Notes under the pieces: model-generated
Databases searched by the model: none
Seen by the model: only the letters and a program-made list of their open reading frames with translations
Told to the model about the DNA's origin: nothing
In this document: in pieces, positions 1-6,475 of the stretch
Numbering within the stretch: the stretch's first letter is position 1
Layout of the letters: each line of letters starts with the position of its first letter
Made by a program: the position numbers and the translations under genes
DNA from: JAAZZIT01 sp964480525
Lineage (GTDB): Bacteria > Bacillota > Clostridia > Oscillospirales > Ruminococcaceae
Length of the DNA: 14,526 bases
Assembly: GCA_964480525.1 (NCBI GenBank)
Contig: CAYZOV010000039.1
Coordinates: 1-14,526, forward strand
Reading direction: 5' to 3'

Positions 1-227
1 TGCTTATGCTTCTTGGACTTGATGGCAGTAGGTTTATTTTGCTTAATCCGATTATAGCCGATTTTTAAACCAATTTCTCAATTGATTTCTTGTTTTCAGG
101 CTAATCAAAAAGACAACTTACGATTATTTGGCTGTCATGCGCAGCCAAAGGTAGGTTAGTAACACCAAAATCTTTTTCCGTTTAACGAGAAAAGGCGTTT
201 TAACGTTGTACAAAACCATTATGCAAC
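1..227. other. No confident gene; possible C-terminal coding tail and a hairpin
   Basis: I see no convincing gene here. On the plus strand one open frame entering from the left edge covers positions 3-68 and ends in TAA. It would give about 21 mostly hydrophobic residues, including LGLDGSRF, and could be the very end of a gene outside the window, but it is too short to assign. Positions 127-134 and 142-149 (TTTGGCTG / CAGCCAAA) form an 8-bp stem with a 7-nt loop. No T-run follows on either strand, so it does not look like an intrinsic terminator. Confidence 0.2.
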
Positions 228-261
228 AAAAAAGCACTTAGCTTTCGCTAAGTGCTTTTTT
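228..261 (-). terminator. Intrinsic terminator closing the four-helix-bundle/mazG operon
   Basis: This is a perfect 15-bp stem (228-242 with 247-261) with a 4-nt loop. The stem core is GCACTTAGC and its outer arms are A and T runs, so it can terminate on either strand. Read on the minus strand, which is the direction of the upstream mazG operon ending at 323, the loop is GAAA (GNRA type). That favours minus-strand use. A near copy lies at 1318-1351. Confidence 0.85.
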
Positions 262-322
262 CTGTGTAAGAACAGCAAAACGGTGCGTAAATGGTGAAAA
301 GAAAAGCGAAAAGTATACCAAA

Positions 323-652
323 TCATTTTCTCTCGGATAAGAAGGTTTCGAGATTTATTGTGTGATGATACTTGACGGATGCCTTTTTATCTTTTTCAAT
401 CATGAGCGTTGTGAGATCAATATCGTTAATTGCGGCAATAGCGACAACATAGTGTATCATATCCACAAGTTCAACGCCCAATTGCTCGTGCAGATCGTTT
501 TCGTCAGAGGCTTTACGACCGGCTCGCTTATTAAGCACCTCTGCGACCTCTCCTATTTCTTCCACCAGTTTCATAAACATACTCTCTTCGGTTGCCCAGC
601 CACAATATCGATCTGCTAAATAAGCCTGTAAATCATCTATTGAAATCTTCAT
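323..652 (-). CDS. MazG-like nucleoside triphosphate pyrophosphohydrolase
   Basis: A compact all-alpha NTP pyrophosphohydrolase of the MazG-like superfamily (109 aa, single domain). Enzymes of this family hydrolyse (d)NTPs to NMP and pyrophosphate, usually for nucleotide pool cleaning; the substrate here is unknown. The Mg-binding signature is visible: E31, E32 and E35 in VEEIGEV, and E61 and D64 in VELVDM. A basic DKK stretch follows near residue 88. I chose the ATG at 652 because GGAG lies 7 nt upstream. In-frame ATGs at 658 and 685 lack a properly spaced ribosome binding site. The start lies 20 nt inside the upstream four-helix-bundle gene, so the two are probably translationally coupled. 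It ends before the hairpin terminator at 228-261. The family call is firm; the biological role is not. Confidence 0.85.
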   Translation of the reverse strand: MKISIDDLQAYLADRYCGWATEESMFMKLVEEIGEVAEVLNKRAGRKASDENDLHEQLGVELVDMIHYVVAIAAINDIDLTTLMIEKDKKASVKYHHTINLETFLSERK

Positions 653-995
653 TCGCATTCTCCTTTGCGGTGTTGATGGAGGCAATCAGGACACGGCGTA
701 TCGTGCCACATTGATTATACAATTCAACAACCGTTTCTCTGTTCAGAATATCCGCCTTTACAAACAGTTCCAACCAATACTCCGCTTCGTAACATTCTTT
801 CAATGCGATTTGCAACTTTGCTATAAAATCAGGTTTGCCGTGGGCATAATTGGCTTCACGGATATTCGCACCGATAGAAGTTGCAGAGCGTTCCAACTGA
901 TTTACCAGTGAATAATGACCCTTAATCGTTTCACATAGCTTTATAACTTTGACTGCAAAATCAGTTGAAAGTTCCCGAAGTTTTGATTCAGCCAT
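633..995 (-). CDS. Four-helix-bundle protein (23S rRNA intervening-sequence / S23 family)
   Basis: A 120-aa helical protein matching the four-helix-bundle family known from ORFs inside 23S rRNA intervening sequences (PF05635/TIGR02436). The family is structurally related to the Avd accessory proteins of diversity-generating retroelements. Visible family features are an N-terminal helix with DFAVKVIKL, the central signature ERSATSIGANIREA (residues 35-48), and a third helix with KLQIALKECYEAEYWL. Members form oligomers and are suspected to bind nucleic acid, but no reaction is established. This copy is free-standing rather than inside rRNA. It is the first gene of a two-gene operon with the MazG-like gene. 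A consensus SigA promoter lies just upstream, and AAGGCGG lies before the ATG. The non-coding hairpin array starts about 60 bp upstream. Confidence 0.88.
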   Translation of the reverse strand: MAESKLRELSTDFAVKVIKLCETIKGHYSLVNQLERSATSIGANIREANYAHGKPDFIAKLQIALKECYEAEYWLELFVKADILNRETVVELYNQCGTIRRVLIASINTAKENANEDFNR

Positions 996-1016
996 AAAAA
1001 CACCGCCTTTTAGCTA

Positions 1017-1045
1017 ATTATACAACAGGTAAGACGGATTGTCAA
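1017..1045 (-). promoter_or_regulatory. Consensus SigA promoter of the four-helix-bundle/mazG operon
   Basis: On the minus strand, TTGACA (1045-1040) and TATAAT (1022-1017) are separated by exactly 17 bp, which is a perfect vegetative promoter. Transcription would begin near 1010, about 15 nt before the ATG at 995, giving a very short leader. The perfect match suggests strong constitutive expression unless a repressor intervenes. Confidence 0.85.
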
Positions 1046-1317
1046 GTGAAATGATATAAATCCACCCACGCCCGCAGGCATTTTACACGGTGTAGGTGGA
1101 TTGAAAAAAGTGAAGTTTAGCATTCGCTAAGTGAAGTTGCAACGCTGTTGGGGTGAAGAAGTATGGTAATTACGGTGTTATTCATTGGAATTTGAAAGTG
1201 CATTATGTGAAATATCAGCAAAAGCTGATGTGAAGTATTTTCCGCACGGAAAATGTGAAGTTTTGTGCTTCGCACAAAGTGAAGTGTACAAAATCCCCCA
1301 TGGGATTTTGTACGTTA
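1046..1317 (+). repeat. Non-coding array of hairpins spaced by GTGAAGT (candidate structured RNA)
   Basis: The heptamer GTGAAGT occurs exactly five times (starts 1110, 1131, 1230, 1255, 1279), with variants GTGAAAT at 1046 and 1207 and GTGAAGA at 1153. Spacing is mostly 21-25 nt. Between heptamers sit different short inverted repeats: 1117-1121/1126-1130 (5 bp), 1140-1143/1147-1150 (4 bp), 1214-1219/1224-1229 (6 bp), 1237-1244/1247-1254 (up to 8 bp), 1262-1268/1272-1278 (7 bp) and 1286-1297/1302-1313 (12 bp). The left end has an 8-bp stem, 1059-1066 with 1095-1102, enclosing two mini-hairpins (1070-1072/1077-1079 and 1084-1087/1091-1094), like a three-way junction. Stem sequences differ while spacers are conserved. 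There is no open frame, since the spacer itself carries TGA. The plus-strand reading ends in the terminator at 1318-1351. No convincing plus-strand promoter was found. Confidence 0.75.
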
Positions 1318-1351
1318 AAAAAATCACTTAGCGAAAGCTAAGTGATTTTTT
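1318..1351. terminator. Bidirectional hairpin terminator of tRNA-Ser and the hairpin array
   Basis: A perfect 15-bp stem (1318-1332 with 1337-1351), core TCACTTAGC, with A/T-run arms and a 4-nt loop. On the minus strand it begins one base after the tRNA CCA end and would terminate the tRNA transcript. On the plus strand it has a GAAA loop and would end any RNA from the hairpin array. It shares the CACTTAGC / GCTAAGTG core and the following TTTTTTCTG with the terminator at 228-261. Confidence 0.85.
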
Positions 1352-1352
1352 C

Positions 1353-1445
1353 TGGCGGAGAAGGAGGGATTCGAACCCTCGAAGAGCTATTAACCCTTAC
1401 ACGAGTTCCAGTCGTGCGCCATAAACCGGGCTAGGCGACTTCTCC
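1353..1445 (-). tRNA. tRNA-Ser (anticodon GGA)
   Basis: A class II tRNA with a long variable arm. The acceptor stem pairs GGAGAAG (1445-1439) with CTTCTCC (1363-1357), followed by discriminator G and an encoded CCA at 1355-1353. The anticodon loop CTGGAAC gives anticodon GGA at 1409-1407, reading UCC/UCU serine codons. The variable arm closes with five pairs, including one G-T. The T arm contains GGTTCGAATCC. The gene is followed after one base by a hairpin terminator and preceded by its own promoter. Confidence 0.96.
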
Positions 1446-1463
1446 ACGATTATCAACCTATTT

Positions 1464-1492
1464 ATTATATCACACTTAAACACAAATTGCAA
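1464..1492 (-). promoter_or_regulatory. Extended -10 promoter of tRNA-Ser
   Basis: On the minus strand, TTGCAA (1492-1487) lies 17 bp before TATAAT (1469-1464). TGA directly precedes the -10 hexamer, giving the extended TGnTATAAT form. It lies between the spmB stop codon (1509) and the tRNA 5' end (1445). The tRNA can therefore be transcribed independently of spmAB, although no terminator separates them. Confidence 0.75.
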
Positions 1493-1508
1493 CCCTGTTT
1501 TAAAAATG

Positions 1509-2024
1509 TTAATAAAAATATAATCTTACAACATAATTTGATAACAAAATAGCAACTAAATTTGCAAGCAATGCGGAAATTATCACTCTCAAACTTGTTT
1601 TCGATTTAATGGACGACGAGTAAACCGCTATGGTGTAAAATACCGTTTCCGTCGAACCTGCAATAACGCTTGCAACACGTCCGACTAGGCTGTCTGCACC
1701 GTAGGTTTTCAAAATATCAGACAAAACCGCCGTGGAACCGCTTCCCGAAACAGGCTTGATAAGTGCCAGCGGAACACATTCTGCAGGAAAATTTGCCATC
1801 TGGGTTAGGGGCGAAACTATCAGAGCCAAACCGCCCAGTATTCCGCTTGATTTTAAAAGTCCTACGCAAGCCACCAAACCCAACAGGGCAGGGAATATGT
1901 CAACCGCCACTTTCAAATTTTCCACGGCTCCCTCGGTGAATGCCTGAAAAATGTTAATTTTTTTATAAACAGCATAAAAAAATACTACACCCAAAAACAC
2001 GGGAATTATGTACTTAGCTATCAT
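1509..2024 (-). CDS. spmB: Spore maturation protein B
   Basis: An integral membrane protein (171 aa) of the SpmB family with the nucleoside-recognition/Gate fold. With SpmA it is needed for normal spore core dehydration and heat resistance in Bacillus and Clostridium; the exact transport activity is unsettled. Visible features are a hydrophobic N-terminal segment (residues 4-20), a second around 45-72, the conserved loop IKPVSGSGSTAV (89-100), the Gate-like GSTETVFYTIAVY (123-135) and a final membrane segment. The start ATG has GGAGG five bases upstream. It overlaps the 3' end of spmA by 11 nt, the coupled arrangement usual for this pair. It is the last protein gene before tRNA-Ser. In B. subtilis spmAB is under SigE; I could not identify a sporulation promoter here. 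Confidence 0.93.
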   Translation of the reverse strand: MIAKYIIPVFLGVVFFYAVYKKINIFQAFTEGAVENLKVAVDIFPALLGLVACVGLLKSSGILGGLALIVSPLTQMANFPAECVPLALIKPVSGSGSTAVLSDILKTYGADSLVGRVASVIAGSTETVFYTIAVYSSSIKSKTSLRVIISALLANLVAILLSNYVVRLYFY

Positions 2025-2601
2025 TTTTACCTCCGTGAGAATAAAGAAATTTCACCGCCAAAACCCCTGTAACAACCGAAAACAACGACGTAATTAAAAT
2101 ACACACCGTCACATCAAAAGGCGACTGCGACCCGTATTTTTGCCTTAACATTCCCACGGTTACGGGGATAAGCTGCACCGAAGCGGTGTTCAAAACGATA
2201 AATGTTGCAAGATTTTTTGTTATTTTTCCGCCAGATTTTTCTTCTTTTGTCATTTCTTTTACCGCTTCGATTCCCAAAGGCGTTGCCGCATTTCCCAACC
2301 CCAACATATTCGCCACAATGTTCATCACAACTGCCTTAAAAGCTTTTCCGTTTTCGTTTAATCCTTTAAAAATTAGTTTTAAAATCGGACTTAAAAATTT
2401 TACAAACAAATCCGACAAACCCGATTTTTTTGCAATGTTCATAATTCCGCCCCAAAAAGCCATTGCACCCGCAAGGTCTATAGCCAGCGAAACTGCGTCT
2501 TGACAGGATTGCATTATCGAATTTGTCAGTTCTTCGCTTTTTCCGAAAAACAGTCCGACAACGATTGAAATTACAAAAATTACGGTAAAAATGTACGACA
2601 T
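2014..2601 (-). CDS. spmA: Spore maturation protein A
   Basis: The membrane partner of SpmB (195 aa from the chosen start), acting in spore core dehydration. Features are an N-terminal membrane helix (residues 2-19), the family motif AMAFWGG near residue 46, and the strongly conserved NMLGLGNAATPLG (98-110). The segment TFIVLNTASVQLIPVTVG and a C-terminal membrane helix follow. I chose the ATG at 2601 because GGGGGA lies about six bases upstream. The in-frame ATG at 2631 has only an A-run before it and would add ten atypical residues. It is the first gene of spmA-spmB and diverges from abrB across about 160 bp. That adjacency makes AbrB control possible but unproven. Confidence 0.93.
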   Translation of the reverse strand: MSYIFTVIFVISIVVGLFFGKSEELTNSIMQSCQDAVSLAIDLAGAMAFWGGIMNIAKKSGLSDLFVKFLSPILKLIFKGLNENGKAFKAVVMNIVANMLGLGNAATPLGIEAVKEMTKEEKSGGKITKNLATFIVLNTASVQLIPVTVGMLRQKYGSQSPFDVTVCILITSLFSVVTGVLAVKFLYSHGGKNDS

Positions 2602-2656
2602 AATTTCCCCCAATTGTACTAAATTTGACATTTTTTTGAACTTTTTATTGTGCTAG

Positions 2657-2685
2657 TTGACAAATTATTCTTTTTGAGTTAAAGT
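2657..2685 (+). promoter_or_regulatory. Probable SigA promoter of abrB
   Basis: On the plus strand TTGACA (2657-2662) is followed after 17 bp by TAAAGT (2680-2685). The -35 is perfect and the -10 matches four of six positions. A TATATATAGT run just downstream offers alternative -10 elements, but with spacers too long for this -35. The leader to the abrB ATG would be about 70 nt. Confidence 0.6.
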
Positions 2686-2761
2686 ATATATAGTGTAATA
2701 TGTATTGAAATACGCCAAAAATGTATTAAACGGTAAAAACAAGAAAGGTAAGGTAATTATT

Positions 2762-3010
2762 ATGAAATCAACAGGAATCGTTAGAAAACTTGACAGCGTA
2801 GGACGTTTGGTTTTGCCAATCGAACTCAGAAAAACACTTGATATCGAAAACAACGAACCGGTAGAAATTCTCACTGACGGAGATACAATTGTTCTCAAAA
2901 AGTTTGAACGTACATGTGTTTTTTGTGACAACGCCGAAGATCTTATTGCTTTCAAGGGCAAAAACATTTGCCACGAATGTCTTGAAAAGATTAACAAACT
3001 TGAAGACTAA
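2762..3010 (+). CDS. abrB: AbrB-family transition-state regulator with C-terminal zinc knuckle
   Basis: A small DNA-binding regulator (82 aa) of the AbrB/SpoVT swapped-hairpin class. In Bacillus and Clostridium these dimeric or tetrameric proteins repress stationary-phase, solventogenesis and sporulation genes during growth. Residues 1-49 are the DNA-binding domain, with GIVRKLDSVGRLVLPIELR (5-23). The C-terminal part has CVFC (52-55) and CHEC (70-73), a probable Zn-binding four-cysteine knuckle. It replaces the Bacillus AbrB multimerisation tail and matches the short clostridial AbrB type. I chose the ATG at 2762 because the conserved MKSTG start is there and AAGG lies upstream. An upstream in-frame ATG at 2705 adds 19 unconserved residues. 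It has its own promoter and terminator, and diverges from spmA. Confidence 0.92.
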   Translation: MKSTGIVRKLDSVGRLVLPIELRKTLDIENNEPVEILTDGDTIVLKKFERTCVFCDNAEDLIAFKGKNICHECLEKINKLED

Positions 3011-3045
3011 TCTTCTAATTTTTATTCGTTTTATCCAAAAAAAAT

Positions 3046-3075
3046 TCCCGTTTTTGAACAAAACGGGATTTTTTT
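3046..3075. terminator. Terminator between convergent abrB and rrf2-like gene
   Basis: The stem pairs 3046-3054 (TCCCGTTTT) with 3060-3068 (AAAACGGGA), with a 5-nt loop and a run of seven T on the plus strand. A-runs on the left flank mean it can also serve the minus-strand Rrf2 gene, which ends at 3087. Confidence 0.85.
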
Positions 3076-3086
3076 ATGCTATAAAA

Positions 3087-3539
3087 TTAAGTAGATTGGT
3101 TTTCTTGGGGTTTTTGCAATTTTTTGTCTATATCATTCTGAACCTTTATAAGGTCGCCGAATGTGTATTCCTCAAGTTTTTGTCTGACAATGTTGCTGAT
3201 TTCTCCGAAAGCTTTTTGATAACAACACACTCCCGACATACCTCTTGAACATTCGTGACCGTCGCTTAGACATCTGGAAAAATTGTATGTACCCTCAATT
3301 GCTTCGATAACGTCTTTCAAAGTGATTTCGTCGGGACTTTTCGCAAGCGTATATCCGCCCTGATAACCTTTATAGGATTTTACAAATCCCCCTGCAACAA
3401 GTTTTCGCAGGATTTTCAGGGCAAATCTCAGCGTAACGCAGGTCTTTTCCGAAATGGTTTTTGCGTCAAGCTTTGTTCCTTCTACGGCAAGGCACGACGT
3501 AATTCTCACCGCATAATCGGATTCAAACGTAATATACAT
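3087..3539 (-). CDS. Rrf2-family transcriptional regulator with Fe-S-type cysteines
   Basis: A winged-helix regulator (150 aa) of the Rrf2 family, which includes IscR, NsrR and CymR. The N-terminal part (MYITFESDYAVRI) and the wing GYQGGYTLAKSPDEITL (58-74) are typical. Residues C90, C97 and C105 have C-X6-C-X7-C spacing, close to the [Fe-S]-binding cysteines of IscR (X5, X5) and NsrR (X5, X7). A redox, iron or NO-sensing role is therefore likely, but which is not decidable from sequence. The tail after residue 130 is charged and variable. The start has AGAGGA upstream. It begins 10 nt after the rpoD stop codon with no terminator between, so it is probably the last gene of dgt-dnaG-rpoD. Confidence 0.88.
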   Translation of the reverse strand: MYITFESDYAVRITSCLAVEGTKLDAKTISEKTCVTLRFALKILRKLVAGGFVKSYKGYQGGYTLAKSPDEITLKDVIEAIEGTYNFSRCLSDGHECSRGMSGVCCYQKAFGEISNIVRQKLEEYTFGDLIKVQNDIDKKLQKPQENQST

Positions 3540-3549
3540 AATTTTCCTC

Positions 3550-4653
3550 TTAATCTAGGTAATCCTTTACCTTGTTGCAACGGTTAGGGTGACGAAGTTT
3601 TCTCAACGCTTTTGCTTCAATTTGGCGAATACGTTCTCTTGTTACGTTAAACTGCTGTCCAACTTCTTCCAATGTTCTTGAACGTCCGTCGTCAAGACCG
3701 AATCTAAGACGCAAAACTTTTTCTTCACGCTCCGTAAGGGTTGACAAAACTTGATTGATTTGTTCTTTTAGAAGAACCTGTGACGCAGCTTCGGCAGGGG
3801 CAGGAGCGTCCTCGTCCGGAATAAAATCGCCTAAATGTGAATCTTCTTCTTCGCCGATAGGCGTTTCCAACGAAACAGGGTCCTGTGCGATTCTCAAAAT
3901 TTCTCTCACACGTTCTACAGGCATATCCAGTTCCTTTGCGATTTCTTCTGGGCTTGGGTCTCTGCCGTTTTGGTGGAGAAGATGTGACGAAACTTTCTTA
4001 ACCTTTGTGATTGTTTCCACCATATGAACAGGAATACGAATTGTTCTTGCTTGGTCGGCAATAGCTCTGGTTATAGCCTGTCTTATCCACCATGTTGCGT
4101 ATGTTGAAAACTTAAATCCTTTTGTATAATCGAACTTTTCAACCGCCTTGATAAGACCTAAATTTCCTTCCTGAATTAAATCCAGAAAACTCATGCCACG
4201 TCCCACATATCTTTTTGCAATTGAAACAACAAGACGCAAGTTAGCTTCAGCAAGACGTTTTCTGGCGTTCTTAGCTTTCTTTTCGTCGTTTCCCGACATA
4301 GTTTCAGCAAGCTGGATTTCTTCCTCTGCCGTCAAAAGCGGAACTCTGCCTATTTCTTTGAGATAAATTTTTACAGGGTCGTCAATCGCCACTCCGTCGG
4401 TTGAAAGGGAGATGTCAATTCCGTCGTCCGTAATTTCTTCTTCCGGCGGGTCAAGGTCGATAGAATCGTCGGCTGAAATGTCGTCGATAATTTCAATGTT
4501 AAGCGAAGCGCAATTATCGTAAAAACTGTCCATTTGTTCAACGTCATAGTCCATTTTTTCCAATGCGTCCGTAATTTCTTTTGTGGTCAGTTTGCCCGAT
4601 TGTTTGCCTTGTTCCATAAGTTCGTCAAGAATGTGTCTTTTGTCTGTACTCAT
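3550..4653 (-). CDS. rpoD: RNA polymerase primary sigma factor (SigA/RpoD)
   Basis: The housekeeping sigma-70 factor (367 aa, the short Firmicutes form close to B. subtilis SigA). It directs core polymerase to TTGACA/TATAAT promoters like those in this window. Visible parts are a sigma-1.1-like acidic N terminus (residues 1-85) and region 1.2 from DDPVKIYLKEIGRVPLLT (91-108). Region 2 (134-210) includes DLIQEGNLGLIKAVEKFDY and the -10 recognition helix TYATWWIRQAITRAI. Region 3 follows at about 213-290. Region 4.2 (327-356) has the helix-turn-helix TLEEVGQQFNVTRERIRQIE. The ATG is preceded by AAAGGAGAG. It sits 34 nt after dnaG, in the usual dnaG-rpoD order. No internal promoter was evident. 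Confidence 0.98.
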   Translation of the reverse strand: MSTDKRHILDELMEQGKQSGKLTTKEITDALEKMDYDVEQMDSFYDNCASLNIEIIDDISADDSIDLDPPEEEITDDGIDISLSTDGVAIDDPVKIYLKEIGRVPLLTAEEEIQLAETMSGNDEKKAKNARKRLAEANLRLVVSIAKRYVGRGMSFLDLIQEGNLGLIKAVEKFDYTKGFKFSTYATWWIRQAITRAIADQARTIRIPVHMVETITKVKKVSSHLLHQNGRDPSPEEIAKELDMPVERVREILRIAQDPVSLETPIGEEEDSHLGDFIPDEDAPAPAEAASQVLLKEQINQVLSTLTEREEKVLRLRFGLDDGRSRTLEEVGQQFNVTRERIRQIEAKALRKLRHPNRCNKVKDYLD

Positions 4654-4687
4654 AAAATTCTCTCCTTTGAAAGTCCTTAGTTAAACC

Positions 4688-6457
4688 TTATTTTTTGTTA
4701 CGCATATTTTGGGCGAATTTCAAAAAGTCGTCGTCTGAAATTTCCGAATTTTCCTCATTGTTGTTCGCTTTAAAGTTAATAAGCGTATCTATGTAATCCA
4801 TAACGGTTTCATAGCCGATTGTGATTTCGCCTTTTGAAAGTGCAATTATTTCGGATATTTTACCCATTTCTTCGCTATTAAATTCGTCGTGAAATGAAGA
4901 AATTGAAATATTTTCCCCATTTTCAATCTTTTTCAAAAGACTGATGTAGATTTTTTTGTTAATTTCCGAAATAAATGCTTCGGGCAAAAGTTTTTGCGAA
5001 ATATTTTTTGCTTTGTCGGGGTTAAAGAAAAGGTAACTTAAAATACCTTTTTCCGCCTTAACCTCACGCCTGTGGGTATTCTCCATAGGGTTCAAGGCGT
5101 CACGTCTGCCGTCGGAAAAACTTGCTGTTTTCTGCCATTCACGTTTTTTCTGCGCTCTGGCACGGCTTTTAATTATTGATTCCACTTCCTGCAAAACGCT
5201 TTCTTTTGAAACGCCGTACTCGTTTGCAAGTTTTGAAGCGTAAACATCACGTTCAATCGGATTTTTAATGTTTGCCACAACCGAAGCGGACTTGTTAAGT
5301 ATATCGATTTTGCCTTGTTCGGTTTGTTCGTCGATTCCGTCTTTGCATTTTGCAAGTTCAAAACTTATTGCTCCCTGCGAGCGGTCGATAAGCTTTTGAA
5401 ACGCCACGCCCCCGAATTTTTGTATAAATTCGTCAGGGTCTTTTGCCCCTTGAATCTTGATAACCTTTGTTTTTAATCCCACGTCAGAAAGAATACCGAT
5501 TGCTTTTTGCGTAGCTTTTTGTCCTGCGTCGTCCGAATCGTAACAAAGCGCCACTTCGTCGCAATATTGTGAAATAAGCCTTGCGTGTTCGGGCGTAATT
5601 GCCGTTCCGCAGGTGGCAACGGCGTTTTCAAAACCCGCCTGATGAAGGGAAATTACGTCCAGATTACCCTCGCATAAAATAAGCTGTTTTTTCTTTGCCG
5701 CAAGGTTTTTAGCAAAATTCATGCAAAAAAGCGTCCGTGTTTTTTTATAAACCAAAGTTTCTTTGGTGTTCAGGTATTTTCTTGAATCCTCACCGCTTAA
5801 ATCTCTGCCGCTGAACGCAATAACATTTCCTCGTATGTCAAATATAGGGAACATAGCACGGTTTTTGAAAAAATCAAACGTCTGGTTGCTTTTGCTGGAA
5901 CGTGTTATCAAACTTCCGTCAATAAGTTCTTGTTCGGTAAAACCCTCGCTCATCAGATGATATTTCAAATCGTTCCAACTGTTTGTGGCAACCCCCAACC
6001 CGAATTTTGTAATAGTTTCGGGTTTAAGACCACGTTTTAACAAATAATCCCGTCCCAATCGTCCTTTTTCGGTGTTAAGATTATTGTAAAAAAATCTTCC
6101 TGCCGCCTTGTTCATCTCGTAAAGGCGTTTCTTTTGGTATGTGTATTTGTCGTCTTTGTTGGAATCTTCGGGCATTGGCAAACCGCTTCTCTGCGCCAAA
6201 AGTCTGACTGCTTCGATATAACTTAGGTGTTCAATGTTCATTATAAAAGTTATAACATCTCCGCCCACTCCGCAACCGAAACAATAAAAGCTCTCGGTGT
6301 CGGGATAAATTACGCAGGACGGTGTTTTTTCGCTGTGAAAAGGGCAGCAGCACTTTTTGATTCGTCCTGCGCTTTTCAATGTGGCATACGAGGACACAAC
6401 GTCGTCTATTCTGTTTGCCGAACGTATCTGTTCGAGAAATTCGTTAGGTAAAGCCAT
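4688..6457 (-). CDS. dnaG: DNA primase
   Basis: The bacterial primase (589 aa), which lays RNA primers at the replication fork with DnaB helicase. The N-terminal zinc finger is C38, H41, C59, C62 (CPFHSEKTPS and FYCFGCG). The catalytic core shows RAMFPIFDIRGNVIAFSGRDL (200-220). The Toprim domain begins at LILCEGNLDVI (catalytic E263), with D307 and D309 in CYDSDDAG. Most primases have EGYMD at the first motif; here it is EGNLD, which keeps the catalytic residues. The last 130 or so residues are the poorly conserved helicase-binding region. GGGGGA precedes the ATG. The gene begins 18 nt after dgt and is followed by rpoD, so replication initiation and vegetative transcription are co-expressed. 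Confidence 0.97.
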   Translation of the reverse strand: MALPNEFLEQIRSANRIDDVVSSYATLKSAGRIKKCCCPFHSEKTPSCVIYPDTESFYCFGCGVGGDVITFIMNIEHLSYIEAVRLLAQRSGLPMPEDSNKDDKYTYQKKRLYEMNKAAGRFFYNNLNTEKGRLGRDYLLKRGLKPETITKFGLGVATNSWNDLKYHLMSEGFTEQELIDGSLITRSSKSNQTFDFFKNRAMFPIFDIRGNVIAFSGRDLSGEDSRKYLNTKETLVYKKTRTLFCMNFAKNLAAKKKQLILCEGNLDVISLHQAGFENAVATCGTAITPEHARLISQYCDEVALCYDSDDAGQKATQKAIGILSDVGLKTKVIKIQGAKDPDEFIQKFGGVAFQKLIDRSQGAISFELAKCKDGIDEQTEQGKIDILNKSASVVANIKNPIERDVYASKLANEYGVSKESVLQEVESIIKSRARAQKKREWQKTASFSDGRRDALNPMENTHRREVKAEKGILSYLFFNPDKAKNISQKLLPEAFISEINKKIYISLLKKIENGENISISSFHDEFNSEEMGKISEIIALSKGEITIGYETVMDYIDTLINFKANNNEENSEISDDDFLKFAQNMRNKK

Positions 6458-6475
6458 TTTGTCCCCCTTAAAATT

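Noticed and set aside
323..685. Longer MazG-like protein starting at 685
   Set aside because: The extra residues come from the coding region of the upstream gene. No ribosome binding site precedes 685, and GGAG is correctly spaced only for the ATG at 652.
1046..1351. CRISPR array
   Set aside because: The recurring unit is only 7 nt, and the stretches between copies are self-complementary hairpins rather than unique spacers. There is no repeat of CRISPR length and no cas gene.
2705..2761. AbrB start at the ATG at 2705
   Set aside because: It adds 19 lysine- and asparagine-rich residues before the conserved MKSTG start and lies close to the predicted transcription start without a ribosome binding site.
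2665..3248. Open frames on the minus strand over abrB and on the plus strand over the Rrf2 gene
   Set aside because: They overlap well-supported genes in other frames, have no family motif and no ribosome binding site.
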